NCBI GenBank assembly: GCA_015680685.1
Contig: MNCI01005623.1
Location: forward strand, 653,835 to 717,834
Source of the DNA: Gnetum montanum
Lineage: Eukaryota > Streptophyta > Gnetopsida > Gnetales > Gnetaceae
Length of the DNA stretch: 64,000 nt
Reading direction: 5' to 3'
The stretch's first letter is position 1. Each line of letters opens with the position of its first letter. A program made the position numbers and the translations under genes. Shown piece after piece: positions 36,094 to 49,169 of the stretch. The notes under the pieces were generated by a model. That model ran no database searches. It was not told the DNA's origin and was given only the letters and a program-made list of their open reading frames with translations.

Positions 36094-37600
36094 AAATCCT
36101 ATGACATTGAGATTCCAAAAGAACTTGAAGAATATAAAGATTTAGTATTTGGTGAAACTAGGGAATTACCTCCAAAAAGAATCATTGAACATGCTATTGA
36201 TATTTTCCTTAATCCACAACCAATTTCAAAAGAGCCTTATAGGTTTTCCACCTATGAATTAAGAGAATGAAAATTACAATTACAACTATTTTTGGAAGTA
36301 AGGAAGATTCGACGTAGTGTCTCACCTTGGGATGCACTAGTCTTATTCGTTAAAAGGAAAGATGGTACATTAAAATTATGCATTGATTATAGGGAATTGA
36401 ATAAAGTAACAATTGACAACACCTATCCCTTTCCTAGGATTGATGAATGGTTTGATCAACTTACTAGAACAAGTTATTTCTTAAAGATTGATTTAAAATC
36501 TGGTTATCACCAAATAAGGATTTAGGAAAAATACATTGAGAAAACTACATTTAGAACTAGGTATGGATTATATGAGTTTGTGGTGATGTCATTTGGATTA
36601 ACCAATGCACATACAACATTCATGGCATTAATGAATAATATCTTTTCAGAATACCTTAATTAATTTGTTATTGTATTTATGGATGATATACTTGTTTACT
36701 CTAAGTTAAAAGAAGAACATGTTAAACATTTAAAAATTATAATGAAAGTTCTTAATGAACACCAGTTAAAAGAAAAATTATGTAAATGTGAAATTTTAAA
36801 AGAAGAAGCATCATACTTGGACCATATAGTATCCAAGAAAGGATTATAAGTAGATCTATCTAAAGTTAGTGCAATTTGAAATTGGCTAGAATTAAAAGAT
36901 GCTATAGTGGTTACATTTTTTTGGGCTTAACTAGTTTTTACCAACATTTTATTAAAGATTATTCTACTTTGGTAGCCCTGTTGATTGATCTTTTGTAGGA
37001 AAAATGCATGTTTAAGTTTAATGAAAAATGCAGGGAAGCTTTCTTCTGATGCTACTCACAACAGTGCCTATCCTGAGAATTCTAGATGAAGAAATATCAT
37101 TTGAAGTATCTATAGATGCTTGTGAAGTCAAAATCAGTGTAGTTCTTTCACAAGAAGAAAAAGTAATATGTTTTGAATCTCGTAAATTATAGGGAGCTGA
37201 AGTAAATTACTTAAATCATGATTTATAATTATTGCCAAATTATTCATGCTTTGAAAGTTTGAAGACACTATCTCTATGGAAAAAGATTTGTACTAAAAAT
37301 AGATCATTAAAGTCTAGAATACTTGCATAGATAACCTATCGTGAATACTTGATAATGATGATTGGTAGAATTATTGCCTAAATATGATTTTGAGATTTAA
37401 TATATTTCAAGAAAAAAAATGTAATGGTTGGCACCCTTAGTTGAATGTGGAAAATAATGACCAACATTGTGAAAACTGCTATGGAAGAAGAAATTAAGTA
37501 ATAAATAAAGAAGATCCTTACTTCAAGAAGATCATAACCAATATTTCTTCTAAGCCTCATTATCAACTTTCCCCAAATGGTATATTGATGAAAGGACATA
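36094..37600 (+). pseudogene. Chromovirus reverse transcriptase and RNase H (E1)
   Basis: In frame with the protease: [38 protein letters not shown], then [16 protein letters not shown] (first catalytic Asp). After a TAG come [16 protein letters not shown] and VFMDDILVYS near 36675-36700 (the YxDD box as FMDD). After about 36880 frameshifts set in. RNase H is recognisable near 37085-37240 (FEVSIDACE, then LSQEEKVICFESRKL). The remainder to 37600 is heavily decayed. Confidence 0.85.
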
Positions 37601-37619
37601 GGATATGTATACTAGAAGG

Positions 37620-38900
37620 AAATTGGAGACTTAAGTTATTACCTGAAGCCCATGAACTACCATATGTGGGATACCCAAGATAGGTCATAAGTTATGTGAT
37701 GATACATAAATTTTATTTCTAGCCTACAATGAAGAATGATGTATACACATACATTAAAAATTTCCCAACCTACTAGAGTATAAAATTCAAACAAAATAAA
37801 CGAAGTGAATTACTACAGCCTTTGGAAGTTCCAACTTGCAAATGGAAAGAAGGGATTTCATTATGGGATTTACAGTAATCAAAAAAGGAAATGACTCAAT
37901 CTTAGCAGTGGTTGATCACCTATCAAAGATGGCTCATATTTTAGCTCTAAATTCTACAAACATAGATGAAGAAGTAGTCCATAAATTGTTGTGAGAAGTA
38001 TTTCAGTTACATGGGTGTCCAAAATCAATCACCTAAGATAGAGATCATAAGTTCATATCCAAATTTTGGTGAAACTTCTTCAAGGAACTTGGAACCTAAT
38101 TGAAACTTAGCATAGCTTACCACCTAGAGACAAATGGTCATACAGAACATGTGAATCAAATACTAGAAGATATTCTACAAAGCTATGTTGGAAGTAGATC
38201 AAAGACATGGGAGAATTACTTACACCTAGCCAAATTTGCTTACAATAGTAATTATGAAGGATCCGTACATCAAACACAATTCAAAGTTATATAAGAACAA
38301 AATTACCATACAACATCAACTTGGGTAGATGTAAACTTAAGAGTGGAGAAGAAGGAAGAAAAAAATGAAAAAAATGAAAAGTATTGTTACAAGAGTTAAA
38401 AAAAATTTGCAAGCTGCCTAAGATAAATATAAGGTATATGTAGACCAGTATTGACTTAAGAAGGAATTCCAAATTGGACATCAAGTACTACTAAGAGTAA
38501 AATCCACTAGGAGTTTCCTTAAACTAGGAAAATATACTAAGTTGGCCCTAAGATATTGTAGACCCTTTGAAATCGTAGAAAGAATTGGCGAAGTAGCATA
38601 TCGATTAAATCTTCCAATAATCTTAAGAATTCATCTAGTATTCCATGTAAATTTGCCAAAGAAATTTCATGAAAATTACATGCCTTATTTGCTAGATTGG
38701 AATACCTTACCTCTAAGATCAAATTCTAGCTTCGAGGTCAAACTAATTGTGATCAAGAATCATAGAATCAAGAAGCTTCATAATAAAACCATTAGTGAAG
38801 TACTTGTCCAATGGTCAAATTTTGATTAAAAAACTTGGGAAAATAGGGAGTTAATTCTTAACACTTACCCTCAACTTTTTGATCATCATGATATTGAATA
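37620..38900 (+). pseudogene. Chromovirus integrase with GPY/F module and chromodomain (E1)
   Basis: Near 37640-37800 is the zinc-binding region (HELPYVGYPR ... FPTY with decayed Cys). At 37890-38300 the core keeps VVDHLSKMAH (Asp), DRDHKFISKFW (Asp) and AYHLETNGHTEHVNQILED (Glu), with stops and shifts. At 38542-38650 LRYCRPFEIVERIGEVAYRL is the GPY/F module. At 38715-38870 KNHRIKKLHNKTISEVLVQW and KTWENRELIL match the chromodomain that defines chromoviruses. It ends at a TAA before 38905. Confidence 0.85.
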
Positions 38901-39069
38901 ATAAAATATATCTATTGATAATGTAATAAATTATATTTTTTAGTTTGTAGTGTTTTATTTATACAGATGATAATGAAGATAATAATGAAACTAAAAATGA
39001 GAAGCATAACAAGGATGTAGTAGCTGAGTAGCTGGACATAGAGGAAGCACTCGAGGACAAGTTGGATTC

Positions 39070-39084
39070 TTAAGGGGCATAGAT
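39070..39084 (+). other. Polypurine tract of chromovirus E1
   Basis: CTTAAGGGGCATAGAT directly precedes the 3' LTR. Upstream CTCGAGGACAAG (39049-39060) is the common plant Ty3/gypsy pre-PPT phrase. Confidence 0.6.
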
Positions 39085-39578
39085 TGTAATATCATGTCCC
39101 TTATTAAGGGTAGAATTATATTATAACAATGTAATTAACCTTTGAAAGAAGAGGTGCCTTGTTATGAGGAGTTATAATTATTCACGATAACTTATGGAAA
39201 TGGATTTGACATATGCCATTTAAGGTTAGGCTTAGAGGTTGTGCCAACATGGAGTTGTAGAGCTAGGATTGGCAAGTGATGGGAGCTAGGTGAAGCAGGA
39301 TAAGAAGGGACTAATTACCCCATTAATTAGATAGTATAATCTTTGTGGGAGTTATGGATTGCCTCTATGGCCTTAAGTGTCATAGGAAGATAACTCAGAG
39401 GGTGTTACAGTGTACCATCCGTGTCAATAAAATTTTCCTTTTCTTCCTTCTTACTCAATTTAGTTTCTCAATATTATTTTCCAAGTAATTTGATTATATT
39501 TACATTATAATTCCACATGCGAGATGTACTAACACAATGAATGATAATGTTTTATCAACACCTAGGAATGAGATTACA
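39085..39578 (+). mobile_element. 3' LTR of chromovirus E1
   Basis: TGTAATATCATG...GAGATTACA, 494 bp, aligned over its whole length with 30474-30968. AATAAAATTTTCC near 39424 is the poly-A signal-like site. Confidence 0.88.
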
Positions 39579-40325
39579 TAGTAGTTTTGAAAAGGAAATC
39601 CTTGATTTTTAACTTCATGAAGAAAAATTAAATCTAAAAAATTCTTATGAATATAATACTAGAATGAATCCTCTTTGGAGATCTATGAGTCCCCTAATAT
39701 TCTAAGAGAGATAATTCAATGAACATGTGTAGATGACAGAGGTTCATCTTCTACAACTAAAGCCATAAGAGAATTCTTAGATTTAAAGGTATTTACTAAA
39801 GGGTGATGATACCTAACCTTCTAATAAGAGAATATGTAATTACTTATTGTAGCTTGCTAAAAACTAGTAGGATGAATACATGATCTTATAACAAGAGAAC
39901 TTGATTTAAATTGGTAGGATGCTTTTACTTTCTTTTCTAGGATGTCTTCATGGCTAGAAAACTAAGATAGTGCTAAAAAAATTCTAGATGAATTAATGCT
40001 TCACAAATTTTATGATTGCCTTAGTGTTAAAGACAAACAAGAAAAATCATTTCGTGAAAATAGAAGCAAGGGTTAGCTTAATGTTTCTTGATTTCCAATT
40101 ATTTTTAAAATAATATTTAAAAACTATTGTATGCGGGATTTTTTTGGTAATAAAAAATAATTGGATAGAGTTCTGTATAGGCATGAACTATTTGATAAAA
40201 AATATCTTTAAGAAATTCAAAGTGAAAACTATCATCATCGATATTATTATCTAATTCATGATTTTTAAATGTAGAACTAGAAGAATTCATAATTTTCCAT
40301 TTTCCTCCACTCATGAAGAGGGTAA
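39579..40325 (-). pseudogene. LINE ORF2 5' segment (endonuclease N-terminus)
   Basis: On the minus strand, NIRGL near 39705-39691 fits the start of an L1 endonuclease (WNxRGL). It is followed after about 35 residues by EVKNQGFPFQNY at the break point, which continues at 30473 on the other side of E1. A hydrophilic stretch from 40314 (SSSSTFKNHELDNN) precedes it and may be the ORF1/ORF2 junction. Frames are broken. Confidence 0.6.
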
Positions 40326-40329
40326 ATAA

Positions 40330-43240
40330 AGATTAAGTGATGTAGTCCCTTTAGAATCTACTTTGGAGCCTAATAAGCAACACCAATTAGCCAAGATTAG
40401 TAAAATAAATAGTTCTAATAGTCCCATTCCAACCTTTGTTATAGAAACCCTCATTCTAAGAGTTGTTATAAACCCTAAAAATAATTAGATATAAATAAGA
40501 GTCACTACAAAAGCTTCATAGATTATGCATGTGATAAAATATAATTGATACTAGACAAAATAGCAAAATGTCAAAAAGCCCAAAAATCAAATAAAATAAG
40601 TGGAGATCAATTAACTTTATTTTATTGAAGGAAGAAAGTGATACAAGTCCATTGATGAATCATCACATTCAATATTACTAGCCATTGGAGTAGGATATGT
40701 TACTTAAGGTAGCTTAACTATTAGTGGATGTGATGTTTACTATGTATGAAATACAAACACGATGGCTTTCCTAAAGTTACTAAGACATAGTATGATGCTA
40801 GTAAAGTGTCTAGTGTACTACATGATATGTGCTAGAACATGATGATAAATGAAAGTTCCATGACCATTCATATGCCAAAAAACTTAGGTTAATTCATTTT
40901 ACTAAAATATTTTAAAACTTTGGATACAAGAATAGAGAGAGCTCTTGCATTCTGTGAAAATTATTGATAAATCCTTACCTTTTTCAATGATAATTTGTTA
41001 TGACACAACCTTATGTATTTGAAAAAGCTATTAAGAACATAGTTTTTTTTAGTCCAAACCAATTATGTAGAGTGCTAGGATCCAAACTAGTCAAGAACAC
41101 AAACTTGTAAAGAGGAAGAGTAATATTCTTTTCTATGCATCTATTAGCTTCTATGATGATGATAATAATATTATTCCTTGAGGTTGAGAGTGCTAAAGCT
41201 TAAGAATGATAAAGAGGTGGTGAATCAAGGTGATGGAGGTAACATAATAATGTGAGATTATGCATGAGGGTCAAGTTTATCACAAATATAATTTTCATAT
41301 TCAACACATCCTTGTGGACCACTAGAAAAACCTAGAACTATGCAGCATGCATTAGCTTCATTTAGATCTACTTTACCAAGAATGAGGGTAGAAAAAAATA
41401 ATCCTCCACACTACCATGGAAAATACTATAAAGCAAGTAGACAGGAAATCCCTGAAAAAGAGTGATTCTTGGATCCAATTTAAACTTAAGCAAAACTCTA
41501 GTTATAAGGTAGGTAATAAAAAATTTGAATAAATAAATAACATGGTGTGAAATTAACAACTAATAAATTATGTACTTCATTAAAAAGAACAAAATGATGC
41601 ATCTTGTTAGAAATTTCAACACCAATTAAAAAAAGTTAATAGTAATTTAGAATCCTATATTAAGGAAAAGAAATTCTAAAGAAGCCAATTTCATTGATGA
41701 ACCCTAGCATTGAGAGAGAGAGAAAAAGAAAGAATGTGAAATAAATAAATATTTCTAAATGTATGATGATCTAACACTCATTTTTGTTTTGCTTCAATTA
41801 TATGAGAGTTTCATGTTGTCTATATGTCTTGGGGTACATATAGCCATCTAGTTTAGGTTTTGAAATCCTTCCATGGGTTCAATTCTATGGGGTTAGATAC
41901 GCTAATTTGATATCTTTAACCAAGGATATGCAAATTTTATGTTTTTTTAGTAGATTTATATTTTTTAAATGAATTTGATGCTTCTCTAGTGAATCTAATT
42001 TTTTAGTGGATCTTATGTTTCTCTAGCGAATTTGAATTTTAAGTGGATCTAAATTTTCTCATTTTGATTTTTCTCTAGAATTTTCTTATTGAGGATTCTA
42101 TATTACTCCAAACTTTTTCAACCAATGTTGGAATTTTTTCTTACTTTATTGATATAGAAATTTCTATTATATTTTAAAATGTATATTTGCAAGTTTGTAA
42201 GAAAAAATGTTGTGATGCCTTCTTCTAGTGATGTTGATGCAACTAGGACTCCTGATTTTATTATTTTTGATAATGTATATGTTATTGGTTGTTGATATTT
42301 TTCCATAATATATGTTTATTTAAATTTTGGGTTGTAATCAAAGTTTCATTTTATAGTTAAATGATGTGATGAAAAAACATGGTATGGAAGTCCTTTATGC
42401 CAGGTATTATTCTTATTTTTTTCTTATTGATTTAGGCAATGTTTTGATGATATAGCATGTCCTAGATATATGATCACACACACACACACACACACACTAT
42501 ATATATATATATATATAGGATTATTGATCCTTCATAAATGGGCTCCAGATTTTGACATCTAATTTGAAGAATATGCTAAGGTTTTTTGTTTTTTTTTAGT
42601 TATATAATTTTATAGTTGATGTTTTAGAAAGCTAAGTAGGAAATTATTAGTCTTCTTTATCCCATAAAGCATATGAAATCTATTTCTACAACCTTTGATT
42701 TTCATAGAAATTTTTTTTGTTGAAATTAATCTTCTTAATCATAAAAAGAAATTGGTATTAGAAGTATAAGGAAAAACTTATAGTTAGCCAATTACATATT
42801 ATAATCTTCCTAATTCTTGTAACTTTTTCATGATCATAAAGGACATTTTTTAATTCTTGTTCTTTTCTACTTAAGACAAAGGATTTTGATGAAAAGAAAA
42901 AATGTATTGAAGTTAAAGATAGAAAATAATAATATAAAGTTAGGAATATTTTTGTTATATTTGAAATATTTTCATTTAAATTACCAAAATAAAGTAGAAA
43001 ACATTATATTAAATTCATTGTATACATGATCTTACTATATTATTGTAAAAAATTACTCTTCTAAATTTTTATGTTTGGAATTTGCAATTATGAGGTATAA
43101 GTATATTTATCTTTATATACCAAATAGGTTTAAAAAATTTACTTTTCAAAACATAGAATCCTTTATTACATTTTAATAAACCTTAACCCTATCTTTATAT
43201 GCAATTGATTATGGTTCTATTGAAATGAGTATTCTAATGT
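40330..43240. other. AT-rich DNA, possibly decayed LINE ORF1, otherwise nothing firm
   Basis: Minus-strand 41559-41368 contains ITLFQGFPVYLLYSIFHGSV, faintly like the DUF4283 part of plant LINE ORF1 (GxPxxLWxxxxFxxIG), which would fit its position upstream of ORF2. 41950-42080 holds imperfect repeats of CTCTAGxGAATxTxATTTT and AGTGGATCT. A GA-rich tract is at 41710-41735. Confidence 0.3.
42475..42520. repeat. (CA)n(TA)n microsatellite
   Basis: About 12 CA units run directly into about 11 TA units. Confidence 0.95.
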
Positions 43241-43249
43241 GGTAATTAA

Positions 43250-43995
43250 CACTTTTCGTTACAAAACTTATTGATTAAAGTAATAAAATAAATCACTAAA
43301 TAGAATATCATTTAATAAGTATATAACTATAACATTATTACTTAAATCCACATTGTAGTTAGGCCATGAAAGAGGATACTTTAACAATAGCATAGAGTAA
43401 GGAGAAGAAGGATAGTTAACCATATTATCAAGCTTACATTAGGTAGAAGAGAAGACACAAGGTAAAATTGTAGTATAGTAAATGATCAATTAAGTTTCAC
43501 CACCCACCATACAATTAGATAGCATGCAAGTTGGTACTTTTGGAGTCATGAAAATTGAGGAGGAGAAGAGCTATCCATGTTATTAAGCTTTCTTTCATTA
43601 GGTAGAAGAGAGGACAAAAGGTAAAATGGTAGTCCAGTTGGTAAATAATTAATTTTCTCACACAATAATTTAGAATCACACAAAATGATCTATTCAACAC
43701 AAGCTTTTGATCAATGGAATATGCAAAGGGAAGGCTATTTTATCCATTTGATCATATCCTATTGTGTTAAAGCACTAGTTCCATTGAATATAATATCTAT
43801 TACTCCTATTAATGAGATAGCACTTGATGGAGGCACATATGCAAACTATTGTTTGCTTAGGTTTTAGGACATGGTTATGAACACATGAACATGGTTACAA
43901 TAAGCTCATTTGATATAATGACTGTAGGTTCTTTGGAAATAATGAAATAAATCATTAAACAAAATATTATTAAATGAGTATATAACTATATTCAA
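43250..43995. repeat. Local direct repeats next to the Ulp1-like locus
   Basis: 43410-43500 and 43555-43650 share AAGCTT..CATTAGGTAGAAGAGA and ACAxxAGGTAAAATxGTAGT. 43265-43330 and 43925-43990 share AAATAAATCAxTAAAxAxAATATxATT and GTATATAACTATA. They could be ends of a mobile element carrying the adjacent gene, but orientation is direct, not inverted. Confidence 0.5.
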
Positions 43996-44126
43996 TATTA
44001 CAAATTATTCAATGGTAATTATTAGAACATAAAAAAGTTAACATTGTGATCATTCAAATTTTCCTTAGAACATAATATATTTTGTATCATAAATAAAAAC
44101 AAAAAACATTAAATAATATTTACAAG

Positions 44127-47100
44127 TTATTCATTACAACTTAATAGCTTCTCAATGTTGAATTCATCACTAACAAGATTTACAATTGATGGTAGTAATT
44201 TCCTAAGTAGGTAATCATCTATGTCATTATTCAGATCACATTGTATGGCTTTAATAAAGTTTCTATTGTCCTCATCAAGAATTTTATCACATGTATCATT
44301 AATGATCACAATGTCCTCTCATCTATATTGATTGTCATATGTCTCAAAAAACCATTAAAGGCTTTTGAAAAATTGGAAGCAGAGTCCCTTTATAATAGAG
44401 TTTTTAGCATTGTGTCTGACATAAAATAAATTTAGGTTTAACATCAACATCGTTAAGATAATTTGTTATTCTTTCTACATTGGCTAACTAAGTTGAAGAC
44501 TAGAATGCGTATTTAATTCCTTTCTTCTTCAATTGTGTGAGAAACTCATGGACATCAGATCAAATATAGGATGAATTTCTTTCAAGCATACCATCATATT
44601 TTCTTTTGTAATTCCTTAGTTCATTTGCATTTGATATATGTATACCCTTCAAAAGTATACTATTTACATCCAGCATAAGTATTTTTCTTCTTTCTATTTT
44701 TAAATGTATATATGTAAGTATTCACAATACGTGCTTTAGCTAATTGTACATTTATTTCAATTTTGCAAACATGATAACTAATTTCTCAATTTAAGGATAT
44801 CGATAATGCATATTAGAAAGTATAACAAGCATCATAATATGAATGAAAAGTAGTTAATATTACAAAACATTAATATGATTCTAAATAAGGAACATTAATA
44901 TTAAAACACTTGTTACATAAGAGATAATAAAATGTAATAGAAAACACTTATTTAATATTAGAAAACCATGTCGTATGCCAATCTGACACATTTAATATAT
45001 CACATAGGATTCTCTTTCTATACAATGGTACATTTAATGCCTTAAATGATATCTTTCTACGACATATAATGCATACTATATAAAGTAATACATAAACACC
45101 ATAGTCATATCCATTCCTCTATCATGGTATATTTCTTTGAAATAACTATCTTCATAGTTCTTGATAAAATTATTCCTGTCTATTTAGATGCTATGCTTTA
45201 TCTTAAGGAACTTATATATAATATCAATATGTTCATTGCATTCATTATTACCATTATTAGGATCCATGATTATTATTGAACTTGCAATGATATCAATAAT
45301 AATAAATACCCAATGAAACATACTCCTTTCAATCCTTATGTTCACTGGGAAAAATATTTTTTGGTAGTTATTAAATATAATTCCTTCTTATTATATCAAC
45401 CTTAAAATATTGTATCTCAATTTCACCTTCTCGTCTTCCAATTTATGTGTTCTACTTAATTAAAATTAAAATTAAAATGATATGCAGATTAAAATTTTGG
45501 AATTGGTTGCATCTTTTTAAAATAGTATTTGAATATTGTTTCCTTTATTTGTTATTTTTTTCTTAAACTTCTTGAATCATTTCTTGGGATAACATTTCCA
45601 TCTACTACGACCAACACCTTAGCATAGTATTTTGGCAAGAAAACTATGTTATAAATTTCTATATCATTTCCAGTTCGAAGTATTTCTTTTAATGCATCTA
45701 ATTGAGAGGAATTAAAGCATACATGTTACATTTATTAGAAATTTTCTAATATAACATAGAGCAATAAATTAATATAATTATTTTTTCTATCAACAATGCA
45801 TCATAAAATCCAGAATCGTACTTTGTTTTTCAAGACATTTGACAAAACCCTAACTCTCATTAGTACAAACCTACATAAAATTATATATATAGTTGAGTAT
45901 ATCCTTTAATATAAAGTTACTAAATGTTAAATTCAATACATAATTTTATGTCAAGTATTTGTCTTTGGTTTCTTTGATTTTTTTACTAACTCTTTTTTTT
46001 TTTCCTTTAAAGAATTTGGTGTTCCTCTCTGAAACATATATAATGAAATCTATTTTAAAAGAAATTTAATAATATTAGAAGGAGTAATTTCAACAAACTT
46101 CACGATACTAACCTTATGCTTGCTTGAAGAACCTTTACTTGATGTCTTGTTTAATGGTTTCCAATGGAATTTCCCAATCAACATGTATATATTAGAGAAT
46201 CAACATAGTAAATTAATCATAAAATTTCATTTTATATTCATCATATTAATACATGTAAAAACACACCATTTCTTTATTTGTTTCAATGTCTTAATCATTA
46301 TCAAAATCATCATATGTGTCTTTATCTTTTTCTTTTTCTTGGACACACTAAAATTTTATTAATAAGGGTAAGTAATATTGAAATTTTTATATCATTTGAA
46401 TCTATGTAGTATTGATGTATTATAACAATAACTTATTTAGAAACTTCTTCTTTTTCTTTTTCTTCTTTTGGATTATCCTAATCATCAAAGATGTAACCTT
46501 CTTGCTTATGAAAAATGTGTTATTATCGATGATGATATTACTACAATACTTTAAACTGTATTATTCATAAAATTTAACATAGCATACCTTATTAGTGGAC
46601 TAATCTTTTAGATTTATTATAATTTCCTTATATACATATTCTACCTTCAAAATACTTCAATATATTTCCTTCACATTATTAACATCAAAAGGCTCCTCAT
46701 CAGTTGGACCTAGTTATTTTGTTGTTGAAGACCATAGGAAACATCATAGATCATCATCATGTATCAATATGACACCAATGTCTTTGTATTCACTTAATGC
46801 TCTAAGGAGGCTACTGTAATAGAATAATGATATAATAGAGGAGACATCCTTCATAATTACCTCACCCTTCATCAAGACAAAATTAATAAGCTTTATTCAA
46901 AAGTTTACTGATTTACAAGATATGTAATCAATATCTTTTGGGACAGCTACACCTGGAAGAATATATTTAATGGATTCCACATCCACCATGTTCTTTTTCT
47001 TGATATTGCAGTAACCTTCCAAAAATGCATTGAGGATCTTAAATGCTTCTACCATTATGAAGGAACAGTAAATTAAGAAAAATATTATATTCCTCTGGTA

Positions 47101-48140
47101 GTGGTAACTTAAAACATATTGGAATGAGAAATTACTAAATATAACATCCTTATAGTTATTTAGAAAAAATTTAAATAAGTGATAGTTCTCCATGTCAATA
47201 TTAATAACTAACCTAGAATAGACTTCAATTGTTCTTTGTATAAACTCAAATAAATTTAAAAAAAAAAGGACAAAAGGAGTCTTTAATAGTTATATTTTCA
47301 AAATAAAAAAAATAGCAAATGACTGATTTCTCCATTCTTGAGATTTTCTTTTCATACTTCTATAGTATAAGGTCAATGAACTCTAGATTTTGTCAATAGT
47401 AGAAAAAATCATCATGCTTCTTGATTGTTGTAGATGTATCCTCCTATGATGATAGACTTTTCATATGCTGATGTAGCATTGATTGAACATTAGGCCTAAG
47501 CTTAAGCTCTTCCTTGGTAAACTCCATATTTCCAAGAAGACTAATGAACATGTATTTGTTAATTGAATATCTATAAAATTGCTAAAATTAGTAAAAAAGG
47601 ATATATTATATTAAAATATGAAGAATATAAATTTGTAGGATGTATGAGATTAAATACATATTGCAAACATTATCGACATTGAGGTATATGTAGTAGAAAA
47701 TAGATGAATTTGTACCCACAAAATATTGGACCAGAGCTAATCTAAGAGAATGAGAGCACCTCATATGATTGCATTTCTCCTCTGGAGTGATCATTCTATT
47801 AATTATTAGTCTACGAGGCTCATGCTTCCCTTTAAGATGTTTAAAGCACATCTTTCCACAGAGTATCATGTCAACACATTTTTCAACCTCATGTAATCGA
47901 AGGTCCTACAATGGATAAGTATGAATAGCATTCAAATTCTTCAAATTATTTCCTTGAAGTTTTCATTTGATGAAATCTCAAGATAACACTACAAGATACC
48001 ATTTTGATACATCATGAATATTTAATTCTACTTATTGAATAGTGTATCATCTATATGAAAAAATATGTTTCTTTCCTGTAAAGCCTTGAATGTTGTGACA
48101 TTGCAAAATATCAAACCATCAATATGTAATGATATAATTT
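44127..48140 (-). pseudogene. Decayed multi-segment gene with Ulp1/C48 cysteine protease domain
   Basis: Minus-strand coding-like blocks are separated by AT-rich, possibly intronic, DNA. In order they are GLIFCNVTTFKALQERNIFF (about 48100), CFKHLKGKHEPRRLIINRM and EEKCNHMRCSHSLRLALVQY (47840-47720), LRPNVQSMLHQHMKSL (about 47480), and AFKILNAFLEGYC then YILPGVAVPKDIDYIS (47050-46920). Next are DWEIPLETIKQDIK (about 46185) and LDALKEILRTGNDIEIYNIV then YYAKVLVVVDG (45690-45590). The protease core follows: HWVFIIID at 45315 with an Asp exactly 17 residues after the His, and GYDYGVYVLLY at 45112, where the catalytic Cys (usually DCGVF) is Tyr. A further block runs to 44130. Ulp1 proteases cleave SUMO and are also carried by some MULEs. 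The family of the other blocks is unknown to me. Confidence 0.5.
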
Positions 48141-48320
48141 ATAATATCAAACATAGTAATAAATTGAAACTAGTAAATAAACTTACTTAAATATAAATTT
48201 GAGGTTCTTGTAAATTTGCTCTAGCTCTTTAGAAATTCCTCTAGTTTATAGTTTATAAATGTTAGTAGTTTCTGACATAACTTACTATCTCTATATATGA
48301 TGGATCATATTTCATTTTAA

Positions 48321-49169
48321 TGACTAGCGGGTAACCCCTATGTCCAACCATACAAATCACAAGCATTCACACATGATCTAGTCAAACTTTGTGGATGGTC
48401 CTAGTTGTGGCATCTAGATCATTATGCCTTGATCATAGTTCACTATCTTCCTACTTGGACTAGTGGTAGCTTTGTCACACATGATTTAGTCCAAAGTGGG
48501 ACATATGATTGTTGATGTTGTTTTGGCCTTATGCTACTCCTAAAAATAATAGAGAAATTAGTTATTTAATATAATTAATAAGAGGAAGATAAATTTTAAA
48601 CTAGCCTACAAGTAATGAGTGTTTGTTCCCAGGTTGCTGTACACATCTTGAACCCATGCATCCACTATTAGGATTACCAAGTGCTACGCTATTAGGTAAA
48701 CCAAGTAATAACATTGCTAGGATTACCAAGAAAATATGTGTTTACGCTCAAAACTGGTCATGCTCATTTCACTAATTCATTAATGTGCATGTAAGTGTAA
48801 ATATTAACTAAGTACATGAAATATAAATTGCATTAAAAGTAAATTTAATCTAAGTCAAAGTTCTGTAATGAATAAGAGTCAATCTTGATCTTATTATCAT
48901 TTATGAAATGTGTCCTACTCAAATAAGATCTTGTACAAGTAACTGAGATCCACACTATGGGCACTCACTAACTATTCTCTAAGACTACGGAATAAAACTA
49001 CAAGGGTTTGGCTACTCTTTTAAAAAAAGAATTGGATGAATCCTGCATCCAAGTGTTGTATTTATAGGCAGGCATTCATCCTGTGATATTGGATATTCGA
49101 TAACATAGCATGTGATATGATATCAGAGATTCAATCTAACGGTGTAAGCAGAATATAATTCATCATACA
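48321..49169 (-). mobile_element. 3' LTR of the interrupted Athila/Tat-like element
   Basis: On the minus strand it starts TGTATGATGAATTATATTC, has CTATAAATACAACACTTGG (TATA) and ends GGTTACCCGCTAGTCA, 849 bp. It aligns over its length with 60536-61372. Upstream (higher coordinates) is the family's CTCAAGGACGAGCTTTCAT pre-PPT phrase, so this is the 3' LTR. Confidence 0.75.

Larger units (their letters stand above)
30474..39578 (+). mobile_element. Chromovirus (Ty3/gypsy) E1, full length but decayed
   Basis: The order is 5' LTR, primer binding site, antisense accessory gene, GC-rich leader, gag, protease, RT, RNase H, integrase with chromodomain, polypurine tract, 3' LTR. The length is 9105 bp. 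TAGTAGT immediately precedes (30467-30473) and follows (39579-39585), giving a 4-bp or 7-bp target duplication inside a LINE. All reading frames carry stops. The two LTRs are clearly diverged (about four-fifths identical by eye), so the insertion is old. Confidence 0.9.

Noticed and set aside
46120-46362. 80-codon + ORF with a hydrophobic tail
   Set aside because: Opposite to the Ulp1-like locus. It is AT-rich and its hydrophobicity comes from T-rich codons.
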